Positions 45,708 through 53,744 of a stretch of DNA of 64,000 nt are shown here, piece after piece. The stretch lies in NCBI GenBank assembly GCA_003669055.1, contig RAYB01000005.1:89648-153647 (forward strand), in the 5' to 3' direction. This DNA comes from a bacterium 1XD21-70 (GTDB lineage: Bacteria; Bacillota; Clostridia; Lachnospirales; Lachnospiraceae). Each line of letters begins with the position of its first letter. Positions within the stretch are counted from its first letter, which is position 1. A program made the translations under genes and the position numbers. The notes beneath the pieces were generated by a model that saw only the letters and a list, made by a program, of their open reading frames with translations, searched no databases and had not been told where the DNA came from.

Positions 45708-46649
45708 ATGAGTAGTTTTCAAACTGCCGTGGCAGCAGTTCTGCCGATGTTTATCATGCTGGTGTTAGGATGGTATTTAAGGAAAATCCGGATGACGGAT
45801 GAACCTATGCTGAATAAGCTGAATACGGTATGTTTCCGGGCATTTCTGGCGGTGAATGTCTATTACAATATTTATAAAGTCAATATCAAAGAGGTGTTTC
45901 GTGCCAGGCTCCTGCTCTATGCCATTGCGACCCAGGTCGTGATTCTGCTGTTTTCTCTGCTGGTGGCCATGGTGACGGAAAAGACGAAGAAAAAGCGGGG
46001 AGCCCTGTCCCATGGAATCTTTCACACCAATTTTGTGATCTTTGGGACTCTGATCGGGACGGCGCTGTGCGGGGAGGGGAATATCGGCGGGATTTCCCTG
46101 TTGATTGCAGTGATCGTGCCGGTTCAGAATATATTCTCGGTGGTGCTTTTGGAACTGTTCCGGGAGAACAGCAAACTGAGTGTGAAGAAGACTTTGGGAG
46201 GGGTGCTCAAAAACCCTTATGTGATCGCGGCGGCGGCCGGTTTTCTGACCCAGCTTTTCCCTGTCCGTTATCCGGATGTGATTGCCAATGTGTTCCGCGA
46301 CCTGGGACGCTGCGGCACGCCGGTTGCCCTGATCGTCATGGGCGGCCTGTTTAATTTTGGTGCGGTTAGGGAGAACGCGAAAGCGATTCTGGTCGGTTCC
46401 CTGGCCAGGCTGGTTGTCGTCCCGGCTGTGCTGATCGCGGTGACGGTTGCCCTTGGCTTCCGGGGGGAGGAGTTTATCGCTTTAATGTGTATTTTTATCG
46501 CCCCCTGTGCGACTACGTCTTTTAACCTGGCAAGCGCCATGGATTCGGATGCTGACCTGGCGGCGCAGTTGGTGGTTTTCACTTCGCTGTTTTCTCTGAT
46601 GACCATATTTCTGTGGATTTTTGCTTTGAGCCAGCTGGGGATTTTTTAA
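45708..46649 (+). CDS. AEC-family transporter
   Basis: A 313-residue membrane protein with about ten helices (MFIMLVLGWYLRKIRMTDEPMLNKLNTVCFRAFLAVNVYYNIYK in the first repeat, FIAPCATTSFNLASAMDSDADLAAQLV in the second). AEC proteins move small organic acids. It has only distant similarity to the AEC gene at 9710. ATG 45708 follows CAGGAGGGAAGG. Divergent from LysR. Confidence 0.9.
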   Translation: MSSFQTAVAAVLPMFIMLVLGWYLRKIRMTDEPMLNKLNTVCFRAFLAVNVYYNIYKVNIKEVFRARLLLYAIATQVVILLFSLLVAMVTEKTKKKRGALSHGIFHTNFVIFGTLIGTALCGEGNIGGISLLIAVIVPVQNIFSVVLLELFRENSKLSVKKTLGGVLKNPYVIAAAAGFLTQLFPVRYPDVIANVFRDLGRCGTPVALIVMGGLFNFGAVRENAKAILVGSLARLVVVPAVLIAVTVALGFRGEEFIALMCIFIAPCATTSFNLASAMDSDADLAAQLVVFTSLFSLMTIFLWIFALSQLGIF

Positions 46650-46996
46650 GTCTTTTTCTGTATAAAGAAGCTTTCTGGTGTCTTGCAGACGGCAGGGAGG
46701 GAAATCCCAGGTCTGCCTGGTGCATTTGTATGTCCTGGAGGGGGCAGTTGAGAATGTGGAATGGAATGCACTGCCAGAGGATAAACAACGGGAACGGAAG
46801 GATTAATAGATAAGCAACTATTTGCTGCAGAGGGCGGCGTGACCGAGTGCTACGCCGTCTTTTTGGTGTATTACCCCCTGCCAGAATGGACGGCGGGATG
46901 CTCCGCCACCCCTAACTGTGAGATTGCGCCATCCAGCATGTCATTCCCCAGTGCGGCCGTGCCTCCCTGGTTGGGTAGCCCAGCATGCGTATGGTG
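46650..46996. other. Decayed intergenic DNA after the AEC gene
   Basis: No intact gene. It holds the terminator at 46833-46864 and, on the minus strand near 46950-46990, a segment translating as RMLGYPTREA, which recalls the helix-turn-helix part of IS3-type OrfA proteins. The rest shows no recognisable feature. Confidence 0.4.
46833..46864 (+). terminator. Rho-independent terminator
   Basis: GGCGGCGT (46833-46840) pairs with ACGCCGTC (46852-46859), followed by TTTTTGG. It lies 183 bases after the AEC gene. Confidence 0.65.
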
Positions 46997-47107
46997 TTAG
47001 TTACAGAAGCGCACTGGTGATAAACCTGTGATGCGATGTTGATTTAGTCCTGAGAATACATAGTGATCCAGTTCCTTTCGGAGTCCGTGGAAGTCCAGGT
47101 TTTTGTC
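46997..47107 (-). pseudogene. IS3-like transposase OrfB C-terminal fragment
   Basis: Read on the minus strand from 47107 to the stop at 46999-46997, 36 codons spell KNLDFHGLRKELDHY, then VFSGLNQHRITGLSPVRF. This matches the tail of IS3-family OrfB integrases, where a tyrosine-rich helix is followed by R-I-x-G-L-S-P-x-x-F/Y-R. Nothing upstream in frame continues the catalytic DDE domain, so it is a relic. Identification is by motif memory only. Confidence 0.45.
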
Positions 47108-47200
47108 CGCACACCCGTCTCAAAGACATTGTCAAAATCTCTGATATATGTTACAATTTTTTGTGCAAACTCCTTTTAACACTTATGAGGAGGATATAAT

Positions 47201-47595
47201 ATGAAGCCCCTATTAACTATTGAGTAGGATTGCTGGCGAGAAATGTTGATGGGCTGGAGACGCAGACGATAAATCAGGAATCTGGTCGATGGAATTTTGG
47301 AGTTAAATACCCTGCATCGTCCACCAATAGAGTTGATTCTTGCTATAATGAAACAGCGAGGGATCATATTTGAGGAACAAGACGAGGATGATGGAGAGTT
47401 CTGTGGCGTATATATGTGAGCCATCATTACTTAGGACATCCATTACAAAACGGCTTTATTATCTGTGATAGTGATAGCGTTTTTGGGAAAAATAAGCCGG
47501 AACAGGAAAAAGAAGCAGACAGCGCTGTTCCCAACAGATCAGCAGCAGGAACAGCAACATCAATTATTAAAGCTAGGTTAGAAAAGGAGGGGTGA
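47201..47595 (+). pseudogene. Decayed short gene with two in-frame stops and one frameshift
   Basis: ATG 47201 stands behind a perfect-looking ribosome site (TGAGGAGG, 47186-47193). The frame reads MKPLLTIE, TAG (47225-47227), DCWREMLMGWRRRR, TAA (47270-47272), then 48 sense codons including LRPPIELILAIMKQRG-type sequence (here HRPPIELILAIMKQRG) and an acidic EEQDEDDGEF. Coding character then continues in another frame (from about 47416) as SHHYLGHPLQNGFIICDSDS ... SIIKARLEKEG to a stop at 47593-47595. Family not recognised. The reading-through pattern shows a once functional gene, probably of a mobile element, just in front of the AbiL-like operon. Confidence 0.5.
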
Positions 47596-47597
47596 GA

Positions 47598-48929
47598 GTG
47601 CTTTTACGGTACATCGTAAGTAATTTTAAATCCATTGGGCATCCTGTAGAGTTTAGTATGCTTCCAACGGAGGAAAACACCGATGAGCGCTTTTTGAAAA
47701 CAATCACAACAAAAGCCGGGGAATGGAAGGTGTTGCGGCGTGGTGGCTTTTTTGGCCCCAATGCATCGGGCAAATCTTCCTTCATTGAATCGATTGATTT
47801 TGCCCGGGATTATATTGTTGATGGACAGAAAAGCGGAAAAGGAACGGGTGTCAACCAGTTTAGAGGTGATTTTGAAGACCTCGAAGGAATCTCTTCGTTC
47901 CAGTTCATGTTTTACCTTGAAGGCGAAGTTTATGAGTACGGCTTTTCCTTGGATCGACGCCAAGTGCATGAAGAATGGCTGATGCAGTTGACTGAAAAAG
48001 ATCTTGAGCCGCTATTCACTCGCGTTACAGATGAAAACGGTAAAACAGAGATAGAAATTGAATCAAGATTTGCGCGCAATAAATCCAAGGACAGGATGCT
48101 GGCTGATGTTCTCAAAGAGAGCATTCAAGAGAGCCAAAAAAATCAGCTTTTCTTATATAAGCTATATGATAATGGAATCAAAAAGGCAGAGAAAATTGTC
48201 CACTGGTTTAAAAATCTGCAAGTTATTTTCCCTGAAACTACAGTCCAAGCTCTTCCGATTCGTATGAAAGCGGATGAAGACCTGCGCAATTATATTGCAA
48301 GTATGCTCAACAAGATGGATACAGGCGTCTATGGGATTTCTGTGGCAAGTGACGAGATTGATTTCCATGAATTTGCACAGAAGTTGGATCTGCCTAAAGA
48401 AATTGTGGATGATATTGAAGAAATTAAAAATGGAATCGTAAATTTGGCTGGAAGATACTTTGTTTTTGCAGAAAATAAAAAGAAAAGGACTATTTTAGTT
48501 CAGCTTAAATTTAACCATCGGCTAAATAGCAAAAAAATTCAGTTTAATATAGATGAAGAATCTGATGGTACAAAGCGTTTGGTTGATTTACTTCCCATGC
48601 TGTTTACCATTAGTAAGAATCCAACTATTTACTTTGTTGATGAGATTGATAGGAGTTTGCACACAAAACTTTCCCTGTTTTTACTTGATGAATTTGCGTG
48701 TAGAGCACAAGAAGGAAGTAACCAGATTATTTTTACTGCACATGATGTGAACTTAATAAATCCGGATAACTTCCGCCAAGATGAGATCTGGTTTATTGAA
48801 AAAACTCAAATGGGTGAATCTACATTAAAGCCATTTTCTGATTTTGAAGTCAAGAAAGGTCAAGATACTTTAAAAGCCTATTTGAGTGGTAGGTTTGGTG
48901 CTGTTCCAATGATAAGGGGGATGTACTAA
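47598..48929 (+). CDS. AAA-family ATPase, AbiLi/RloA-like (phage defence)
   Basis: A 443-residue ABC-type AAA ATPase (AAA_15/AAA_21). Walker A is GPNASGKSS (near 53), the signature-like segment is DEESDGTKRLVDLLPML (near 318), Walker B is IYFVDEIDRSLH (near 345) and the switch is FTAHDVNL. The middle is a long charged insertion. GTG 47598 follows AAGGAGG (47584-47590) at good spacing. GTG 47592 overlaps the site. The stop overlaps the start of the RloB gene by one base (TAATG). AT-rich with codon use unlike the neighbours, indicating transfer. With RloB it forms the two-gene AbiL-like abortive-infection module. Confidence 0.88.
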   Translation: MLLRYIVSNFKSIGHPVEFSMLPTEENTDERFLKTITTKAGEWKVLRRGGFFGPNASGKSSFIESIDFARDYIVDGQKSGKGTGVNQFRGDFEDLEGISSFQFMFYLEGEVYEYGFSLDRRQVHEEWLMQLTEKDLEPLFTRVTDENGKTEIEIESRFARNKSKDRMLADVLKESIQESQKNQLFLYKLYDNGIKKAEKIVHWFKNLQVIFPETTVQALPIRMKADEDLRNYIASMLNKMDTGVYGISVASDEIDFHEFAQKLDLPKEIVDDIEEIKNGIVNLAGRYFVFAENKKKRTILVQLKFNHRLNSKKIQFNIDEESDGTKRLVDLLPMLFTISKNPTIYFVDEIDRSLHTKLSLFLLDEFACRAQEGSNQIIFTAHDVNLINPDNFRQDEIWFIEKTQMGESTLKPFSDFEVKKGQDTLKAYLSGRFGAVPMIRGMY

Positions 48930-49735
48930 TGCCGCTTCTTAAAAGTAGAGTGCCTTTTACCCCGCAAAACCCTTACCGTGTGGTTAGGCCGCAAACCAGT
49001 AAAATTATTTTTCTTTCATGCGAAGGCAGCGTGACAGAAGAGGAGTACTTTAGTTTGATTTCAGATATTTATAGTGGAATAAAGAGCAAGATTCAGTTTA
49101 TTTCTGTTGCGGAAGATGCTGTTTTTACTGCTCCTAAATGTAGAACACAAGAACAAGTGAGAATGCTCAGCAAAGTACGCCCGAAACATTTGATCGAACG
49201 GATTGATCAATTTAAAACTGAAAAAGATGATATTTATCAGTTTGAAGAATATCCAGAAGATGAATTTTGGATATTAACAGATGTGGATCAGAATTGGTCA
49301 AATCAGGTTATTGATCCCCAAAATGCCAAGACTTACAAAGATGAGTGGAATGATGCAATAGCGGCATGTGAAGAAAAAGGATATCGCTATGCAGTAAGCA
49401 ATCCTTTTTTTGAGATATGGTTACTATTGCATCATGACCAGCCTTCTGAAGAAGATAAAAGTTTTGCTGTATCTGATAGTCATTCTTATGAAAAAACAAG
49501 TCACTTCCGTACAAGACTGTTAGAACTTGGTGCACCTTTAAAGGACAAGAAACATATTAACTCTTCAAACTATAACGATGAAAAAATTAAAACAGCAGTT
49601 CATCGAGCTGAGGAGTTACATGTGGATAAGACAGATTTGTGTCCGAAGTATTTTGCCACCACAGTATATCTGCTTTTGAAGAAAATATTTGAGATGCTAC
49701 CAGAAGAAATCTTGGTAAAAGGTGTAGGCAGATAA
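48929..49735 (+). CDS. RloB-family protein, AbiLii-like (phage defence effector)
   Basis: 268 residues matching RloB: IIFLSCEGSVTEEEYFSLI near the N-terminus (the Toprim-like acidic strand), DEFWILTDVDQNW (acidic metal-site region, near 113) and NPFFEIWLLLHHDQP. RloB proteins were first noted in Campylobacter type I restriction loci, and AbiLii of Lactococcus belongs here. The nuclease role is inferred from the Toprim-like fold. Translation is coupled to the ATPase gene by TAATG. AT-rich. No further partner gene follows. Confidence 0.87.
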   Translation: MPLLKSRVPFTPQNPYRVVRPQTSKIIFLSCEGSVTEEEYFSLISDIYSGIKSKIQFISVAEDAVFTAPKCRTQEQVRMLSKVRPKHLIERIDQFKTEKDDIYQFEEYPEDEFWILTDVDQNWSNQVIDPQNAKTYKDEWNDAIAACEEKGYRYAVSNPFFEIWLLLHHDQPSEEDKSFAVSDSHSYEKTSHFRTRLLELGAPLKDKKHINSSNYNDEKIKTAVHRAEELHVDKTDLCPKYFATTVYLLLKKIFEMLPEEILVKGVGR

Positions 49736-49841
49736 AACAGTTAGTGTATCCATTCTTTATCATATGGATAAATGGATTTCAATTTGTTGGGTGTTTTTTA
49801 TGTGGTATAACCACTAATACATAGGGTTAGGTGCTTTTTGT

Positions 49842-49886
49842 TGGCAACACCATGGCAACAAAAAATCAGATAGCATCTACTATCTG
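49842..49886. repeat. Spaced direct repeat and hairpin behind the AbiL-like operon
   Basis: TGGCAACA occurs at 49842-49849 and 49853-49860, one helical turn apart. CAGATAG (49867-49873) and CTATCTG (49880-49886) form a hairpin with a T-run on its minus-strand side. Paired TGGCAACA-type repeats are the kind of sites tyrosine recombinases bind, so this could be an old attachment or element-end sequence, or a terminator for minus-strand transcripts. Confidence 0.35.
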
Positions 49887-49942
49887 AATAATGAAAAGAA
49901 TACCAATAATCTGAGTTAAATCCCATAAGCAAATCTGTTTAG

Positions 49943-50164
49943 AAAACATCTGGCAAGAGCGATGAGTTAATCATATCAGCGAAGATTTTCTGTGAAATCG
50001 AGAGTAAAGTTAATCACACAAGCTTGATTGGTGTTACAGATGGGAAAGCTGAGGGCACATATGTTGAACATAGGTTTGACCATAAGCAACGCTTTACAGT
50101 GGAGACTACAGTATTCACGCACAATTGGACTAAAAAACAAGGTAAATGGAATCAAGAACTATGA
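49943..50164 (+). pseudogene. Remnant gene, possibly from a type II restriction endonuclease
   Basis: An open stretch of 73 codons without a start codon runs from after the TAG at 49940 to the TGA at 50162-50164. It reads SGKSDELIISAKIFCEIESK, then LIGVTDGKAEGTYVEHRF. That segment resembles, from memory, the beginning of type II restriction enzymes, while the remaining QRFTVETTVFTHNWTKKQ does not continue the pattern, suggesting a deletion fusion. Immediately upstream of the decayed methyltransferase gene. Confidence 0.4.
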
Positions 50165-50990
50165 ATGGTAAACGTGAATTTGGTGACTACCAAACACCAC
50201 CTGATTTTGCAACAAAAGTATGTCGCTATTTAAGGGATGAACGCAATATTACCCCATCTGTTGTAATTGAGCCAACTTGTGGTATTGGTAATTTCTTAAA
50301 TAGCAGTTTGATTTTTGATGCAGATAAATATTACGGAATAGAAATTAACTCTGATTATTGTGATGAATGTATAAACACAATTAAAGATAGTCGTGTTTAT
50401 ATCATCAATGCCAATATTTTTGGATTTGATTTTAACACAATAAAAGCTGAAGGCGATTTCCTTGTCATTGGCAATCCACCATGGGCAAACAACAGCACGC
50501 TGTCCTCGTTGGGCTCTAATAATCTTCCTAGAAAGAAAAACTTTAAAGGAATAAAGGGATTGGATGCTTTAACAGGTGAAAGCAATTTTGACAAATGCGA
50601 ATACATAATCAACAGTTTTTGGCATTAGCGCAAGTGCTTGCTAGTTGCTTATAAAGCTTTCATCAGTTGCTAAGTTCCCTTCGACATGCAATCTCTATTC
50701 ATTTGATACACCACAAACAATTTGCTCTACCATAGGCTTCCGTAATGGTCAATTCTATAGTGATTTATCTTCTAACATAGATGATTTTGACGGGGTTTGT
50801 TGCTTTGAGTGGAGGCAAGGTGTAAAACATGATTGTTCAAAAGTGATGGAACTCTCAGTTGATGGAAGCGTTTTAAAAAACGGACAAGGTGAAACTGTTG
50901 ATATTGAGGACGACATTATTTTTCCTCTCATAAAAAGCAGCATGTTTAAAATGCCGATTATTTTCATCTTCGACAGCGGTGCGATCCATA
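50161..50990 (+). pseudogene. Decayed N6-adenine DNA methyltransferase
   Basis: The first part (50161-50628, 155 codons) reads FGDYQTPPDFATKV at the N-terminus, EPTCGIGNFLNSS (AdoMet motif I) and IGNPPWANN (catalytic NPPW), then ends at an early TAG (50626-50628). The rest appears in another frame (about 50641-50990): GQFYSDLSS, DFDGVCCFEWRQGVKHD, KVMEL, typical of the target-recognition half of such enzymes. The middle of the protein is missing, so a deletion with frameshift inactivated it. AT-rich like the AbiL-like genes. The usual partner restriction enzyme is only a remnant. Confidence 0.7.
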
Positions 50991-51076
50991 ATCAATAGAA
51001 ATTATTGTGCCATCGGCAAATTTGAGTTCTACACAAGCTGTATCCATGTTGAATTCACAGAAAAATAAACGATTGC
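50988..51076 (-). pseudogene. DUF6061-like mobile-element gene fragment
   Basis: On the minus strand a stretch reads FFCEFNMDTACVELKFADG, then TIISIDYG, before running into a stop at 50964. The NMDTxCVELKFADGTxISID pattern is that of DUF6061 proteins common on integrative elements of Clostridia. It is cut off at about 50988, where the methyltransferase remnant begins, so this point is a recombination junction. Confidence 0.5.
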
Positions 51077-51174
51077 AAGGAATTTCAGGACTATTTGCCC
51101 CAAAGGAGCAAAAACAAAGAAAGATAGACAGACAAGAAAAAACGACATAAGAAAAACGGTGGAAGGAAAAAAAT

Positions 51175-51645
51175 ATGAGAAGAAAAGACCGGGAAATTAC
51201 GGATTTTAATGAAATGATTGAGATCATCAAAAGATGTGACGTGTGCAGAATTGCCCTCCATGACGACGGGTTTCCCTATATTGTGCCTCTGAATTTCGGG
51301 TTAGAGGTACAGGGAGAGAAGGTTTTCTTTTACTTTCACTGTGCCGGGAAGGGAAAGAAGCTGGACTTGATTGCAAGGGATAACCATGCAACCTTTGAAC
51401 TGGATTGTGGCCATAAGCTGGTGCTTGATGAGGAGCAGATGGACTGCACAATGGACTATGCAAGCGTGATTGGCCACGGAACCATAGAAACCGTAAAAGA
51501 GGAAGAAAAATATGAGGCGCTGAAGATCTTGATGCGGCAATACCATGCGGAGGATTTTCCGTTTCATACGGATATGATTGCGGTCACTACGGTTTTGAAA
51601 ATGACGGTGAAGGATATGACCGGAAAAAGGAGAAAGCCTTTATGA
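51175..51645 (+). CDS. Pyridoxamine-5'-phosphate-oxidase-like flavoprotein (NimA-type)
   Basis: A 156-residue split-barrel flavin-binding protein. RKDREITDFNEMIEIIKRCDVCRIALHDDGFPYIVPLNFG, then FYFHCAGKGKKLDLI and DYASVIGHGTIE, are the hallmarks of the NimA/PNPOx-like group of anaerobes. Some Nim proteins reduce nitroimidazole drugs, but most members have no known role. ATG 51175 follows GGTGGAAGGAA. The next gene overlaps by 4 bases. Confidence 0.88.
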   Translation: MRRKDREITDFNEMIEIIKRCDVCRIALHDDGFPYIVPLNFGLEVQGEKVFFYFHCAGKGKKLDLIARDNHATFELDCGHKLVLDEEQMDCTMDYASVIGHGTIETVKEEEKYEALKILMRQYHAEDFPFHTDMIAVTTVLKMTVKDMTGKRRKPL

Positions 51646-51905
51646 AAAAAGGGAGAGATTTTGCTCAGATTAAGCTGTCTGATGTCCAGAAGGACAAGCT
51701 GAAAGAGGAGATAAAAGCATTTTATCTGGATGTGCGGGGAGAGGAAATCGGGATGATTGAGCAGATGCAGCTTTTGGAACTGTTTGAGGAGAAAATGGCG
51801 CCGATTATCTATAACCGGGCGCTTGATGACACGAAAAGATGGTTCCATCAGATGATAGAAAACCTGGATTCCGACTATTATATGTTGTATAAAAATGAGA
51901 ACTGA
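51642..51905 (+). CDS. DUF2164-family protein
   Basis: 87 residues: IKLSDVQKDKLKEEIKAFYLDVRGEEIGMIEQMQLLELFEEKMAPIIYNRALDDTKRWF-type sequence is that of DUF2164, a short helical family of unknown role. Its start overlaps the stop of the PNPOx-like gene. A terminator lies 50 bases downstream. Confidence 0.85.
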   Translation: MKKGRDFAQIKLSDVQKDKLKEEIKAFYLDVRGEEIGMIEQMQLLELFEEKMAPIIYNRALDDTKRWFHQMIENLDSDYYMLYKNEN

Positions 51906-51956
51906 GAAAGTTTTTTCGGCTTCTGGAAACACCTTTTATGCAGAAAAATCCGGCAG

Positions 51957-51992
51957 GCCTGCCCCGGCAAAGATAATGGGGCAGGCGTTTTT
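51957..51992 (+). terminator. Rho-independent terminator after the DUF2164 gene
   Basis: GCCTGCCCC (51957-51965) pairs perfectly with GGGGCAGGC (51978-51986), followed by GTTTTT. Confidence 0.85.
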
Positions 51993-52113
51993 GCAGACCA
52001 TTTTGCCGGGGGCAGCGGGAAGGAAGCCGGAGGGATATGGACTTGAGGGATTCCCATGTGCCATATCTATGCCGGATATTTTGCCAGGGAAGTCTGCTGC
52101 CGGAAAGGATTTC

Positions 52114-53013
52114 CTACAAATGGCGCAGATTTTTGCGGTAGTTTTGCAGTTCTTCCTCACTTATTTTTTCTGAGATCTCGTCCAGAAGGGATAACACTTT
52201 CCCTTTATCCCTGGGCAATGTGCCTTGAATGGGGATGGGATTGGAGGCGCCCAACGCACCGAACCAGACAGGGATGCTTAAGTCTTCGACCAGGGTTTTT
52301 AACTCCTCATATTTTTCTTTTTCCGTTTCCTCCTGCCAGTTTCCCTTTTGTATTTCTTCATAAAGCCCGGAATCCGGGTAAACGGTCAGCATGTTTGCCC
52401 CTATGATCTGAGGGTGAAGCTGGTTGCATATCCGGGCAGTTGCGGCTGCCCCCTGCCGCCCTTTTCCTGCGCCGGAAATACCGGCAAGATAGAAAAAGTG
52501 GTAACCGATACCTGCCTGGTCAAGCCGCCGGCATTGGGTGAGGATATCCGTGGAACGGTATCCCTTGTGCATAAAGGCTAAGGCATCATCATCACCGGTT
52601 TCGACTCCGATTGTCAGGCGGTCATAGCCTTTGCCGGCTAAGGCGGACAGTTCCTCATCTGTTTTTAAGGCAATGTCCGTTATTCTGCAAAAGCAGCCAA
52701 TGGTTTTGTTGCCGGGCAGGTATTTTTTTATGAGACCGGCAATTTCCATCAGCCTGGAAAATTTCAGCACAAAGGGATTTGCCCCGGTCAGAAACGTCCG
52801 TGATATTTGGATATTTTTCCAGAGTTCCATCTGCCCTTTGGCTTCTTTCAAGTCCTCTTCCATGTGGGAGAGAGGGGACATCTGAAAGGAAAATGGCAGA
52901 TCTGCGTACAGGGTACAGAATTTACATTGGTGATGAGTGCAGCCGGCTGTGGCTTCCAAAAGGAATGAGGCTGCTTCATAAGGCGGCCGCCAGATGGTTC
53001 CGGTAAAGTGCAT
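52114..53013 (-). CDS. Radical SAM protein
   Basis: 299 residues. The 4Fe-4S motif is C-T-H-H-Q-C-K-F-C near residue 27, preceded by LEATAGC. Downstream are DRLTIGVETGDDDAL and GIGYHFFYLAGISGAGKG, seen in the YfkB/elongator-like radical SAM group found in gut Firmicutes. The reaction is unknown. ATG 53013 follows AAAAGGAG at 10-base spacing. An in-frame start at 53061 lacks a site. It converges on the DUF2164 gene and is divergent from HxlR. Confidence 0.9.
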   Translation of the reverse strand: MHFTGTIWRPPYEAASFLLEATAGCTHHQCKFCTLYADLPFSFQMSPLSHMEEDLKEAKGQMELWKNIQISRTFLTGANPFVLKFSRLMEIAGLIKKYLPGNKTIGCFCRITDIALKTDEELSALAGKGYDRLTIGVETGDDDALAFMHKGYRSTDILTQCRRLDQAGIGYHFFYLAGISGAGKGRQGAAATARICNQLHPQIIGANMLTVYPDSGLYEEIQKGNWQEETEKEKYEELKTLVEDLSIPVWFGALGASNPIPIQGTLPRDKGKVLSLLDEISEKISEEELQNYRKNLRHL

Positions 53014-53075
53014 AAGTGCATCGCTCCTTTTCTTATTTATTCTGCCATAAAAATAACGCAATACTCTGTGTGCTT

Positions 53076-53142
53076 CAAGTACTGTCTTTTTTTAGTAGTA
53101 GTATTCTTTTTCATACTTACAGGAATAAAAGACAGTACCTTG
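53076..53142. repeat. Long inverted repeat in the radical SAM/HxlR intergenic region
   Basis: GTACTGTCTTTT (53079-53090) is matched exactly by AAAAGACAGTAC (53127-53138), and the outer bases CAA/CTTG extend it with one bulge. The 36-base loop is T-rich (AGTAGTAG). It may be an operator pair, a transcript hairpin or the ends of a tiny inserted element. The rest of this 313-base gap (53014-53326) shows no gene. Confidence 0.5.
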
Positions 53143-53326
53143 ATTATTTTTTTCATCTGGGATATATTAGTATTACGGCGGAATTTTGCTGATTCCCATT
53201 TGGTTATTCTGGAAAGTCTGCGGCAGATACCCGCAGGGGGCGTTCTTCGATGCCCTGCAAACGGTGACGCAAAGCTGACGAAAAGCAATATTCCGGCAAA
53301 CTCTGGGAAGGGAAAGGAGCGTTTTT

Positions 53327-53698
53327 ATGTCGGAAAATAAATTTTGTGATAAAAATACCCTTGCCCGCTGTGTGCCGATGAGCAAATTGCAGGCTGTCAT
53401 TGGCGGCAAGTGGAAGATCTTGATCTTGTGGTATGTTTCTTTTTATAAGGTGCAGCGGTTTGGCGAGTTAATGCGCCGCCTGGACGGCATCACACAATCT
53501 ACATTGACAAAACAGCTTCGGGAATTAGAAGGAGATGGCTTTCTGCACAGGGAAATATACAAAGAAATTCCCCCCAAGGTTGAATATTCTCTGACGGAAT
53601 TAGGGGAAAGCTTTCTTCCGGTTCTTGAGACGATGATGGCATGGAGTGAGAGAAACCTGTGCCCGGAATATACCAATCCTTATCAGGAAAAGGAATAA
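53327..53698 (+). CDS. HxlR-family transcriptional regulator
   Basis: A 123-residue winged-helix protein. RCVPMSKLQAVIGGKWKILILWYVS, QRFGELMRRLDGITQSTLTKQLRELEGDGFLHRE and PPKVEYSLTELGESF are the HxlR hallmarks. A cysteine near residue 15 is the position used for thiol sensing in several HxlR proteins. ATG 53327 follows GGAAAGGAGCG. Its stop lies 46 bases before the class D beta-lactamase start, so it may regulate or share a message with it. Confidence 0.93.
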   Translation: MSENKFCDKNTLARCVPMSKLQAVIGGKWKILILWYVSFYKVQRFGELMRRLDGITQSTLTKQLRELEGDGFLHREIYKEIPPKVEYSLTELGESFLPVLETMMAWSERNLCPEYTNPYQEKE

Positions 53699-53744
53699 GG
53701 CCACATTTTGTTCTGTTTTGGATGTCAGGAAAGGAAAAGCAGTT

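Noticed and set aside
45509..45715. 68-codon frame before the second AEC gene
   Set aside because: No ribosome site, no recognisable sequence, runs into the AEC ribosome site region.
47225..47227. TAG as a possible pyrrolysine or readthrough codon
   Set aside because: A second stop (TAA at 47270) and a frameshift follow in the same gene, so decay is the simpler explanation.
51895..52173. 92-codon frame after the DUF2164 gene
   Set aside because: Contains the terminator hairpin 51957-51992 and overlaps the convergent radical SAM gene.
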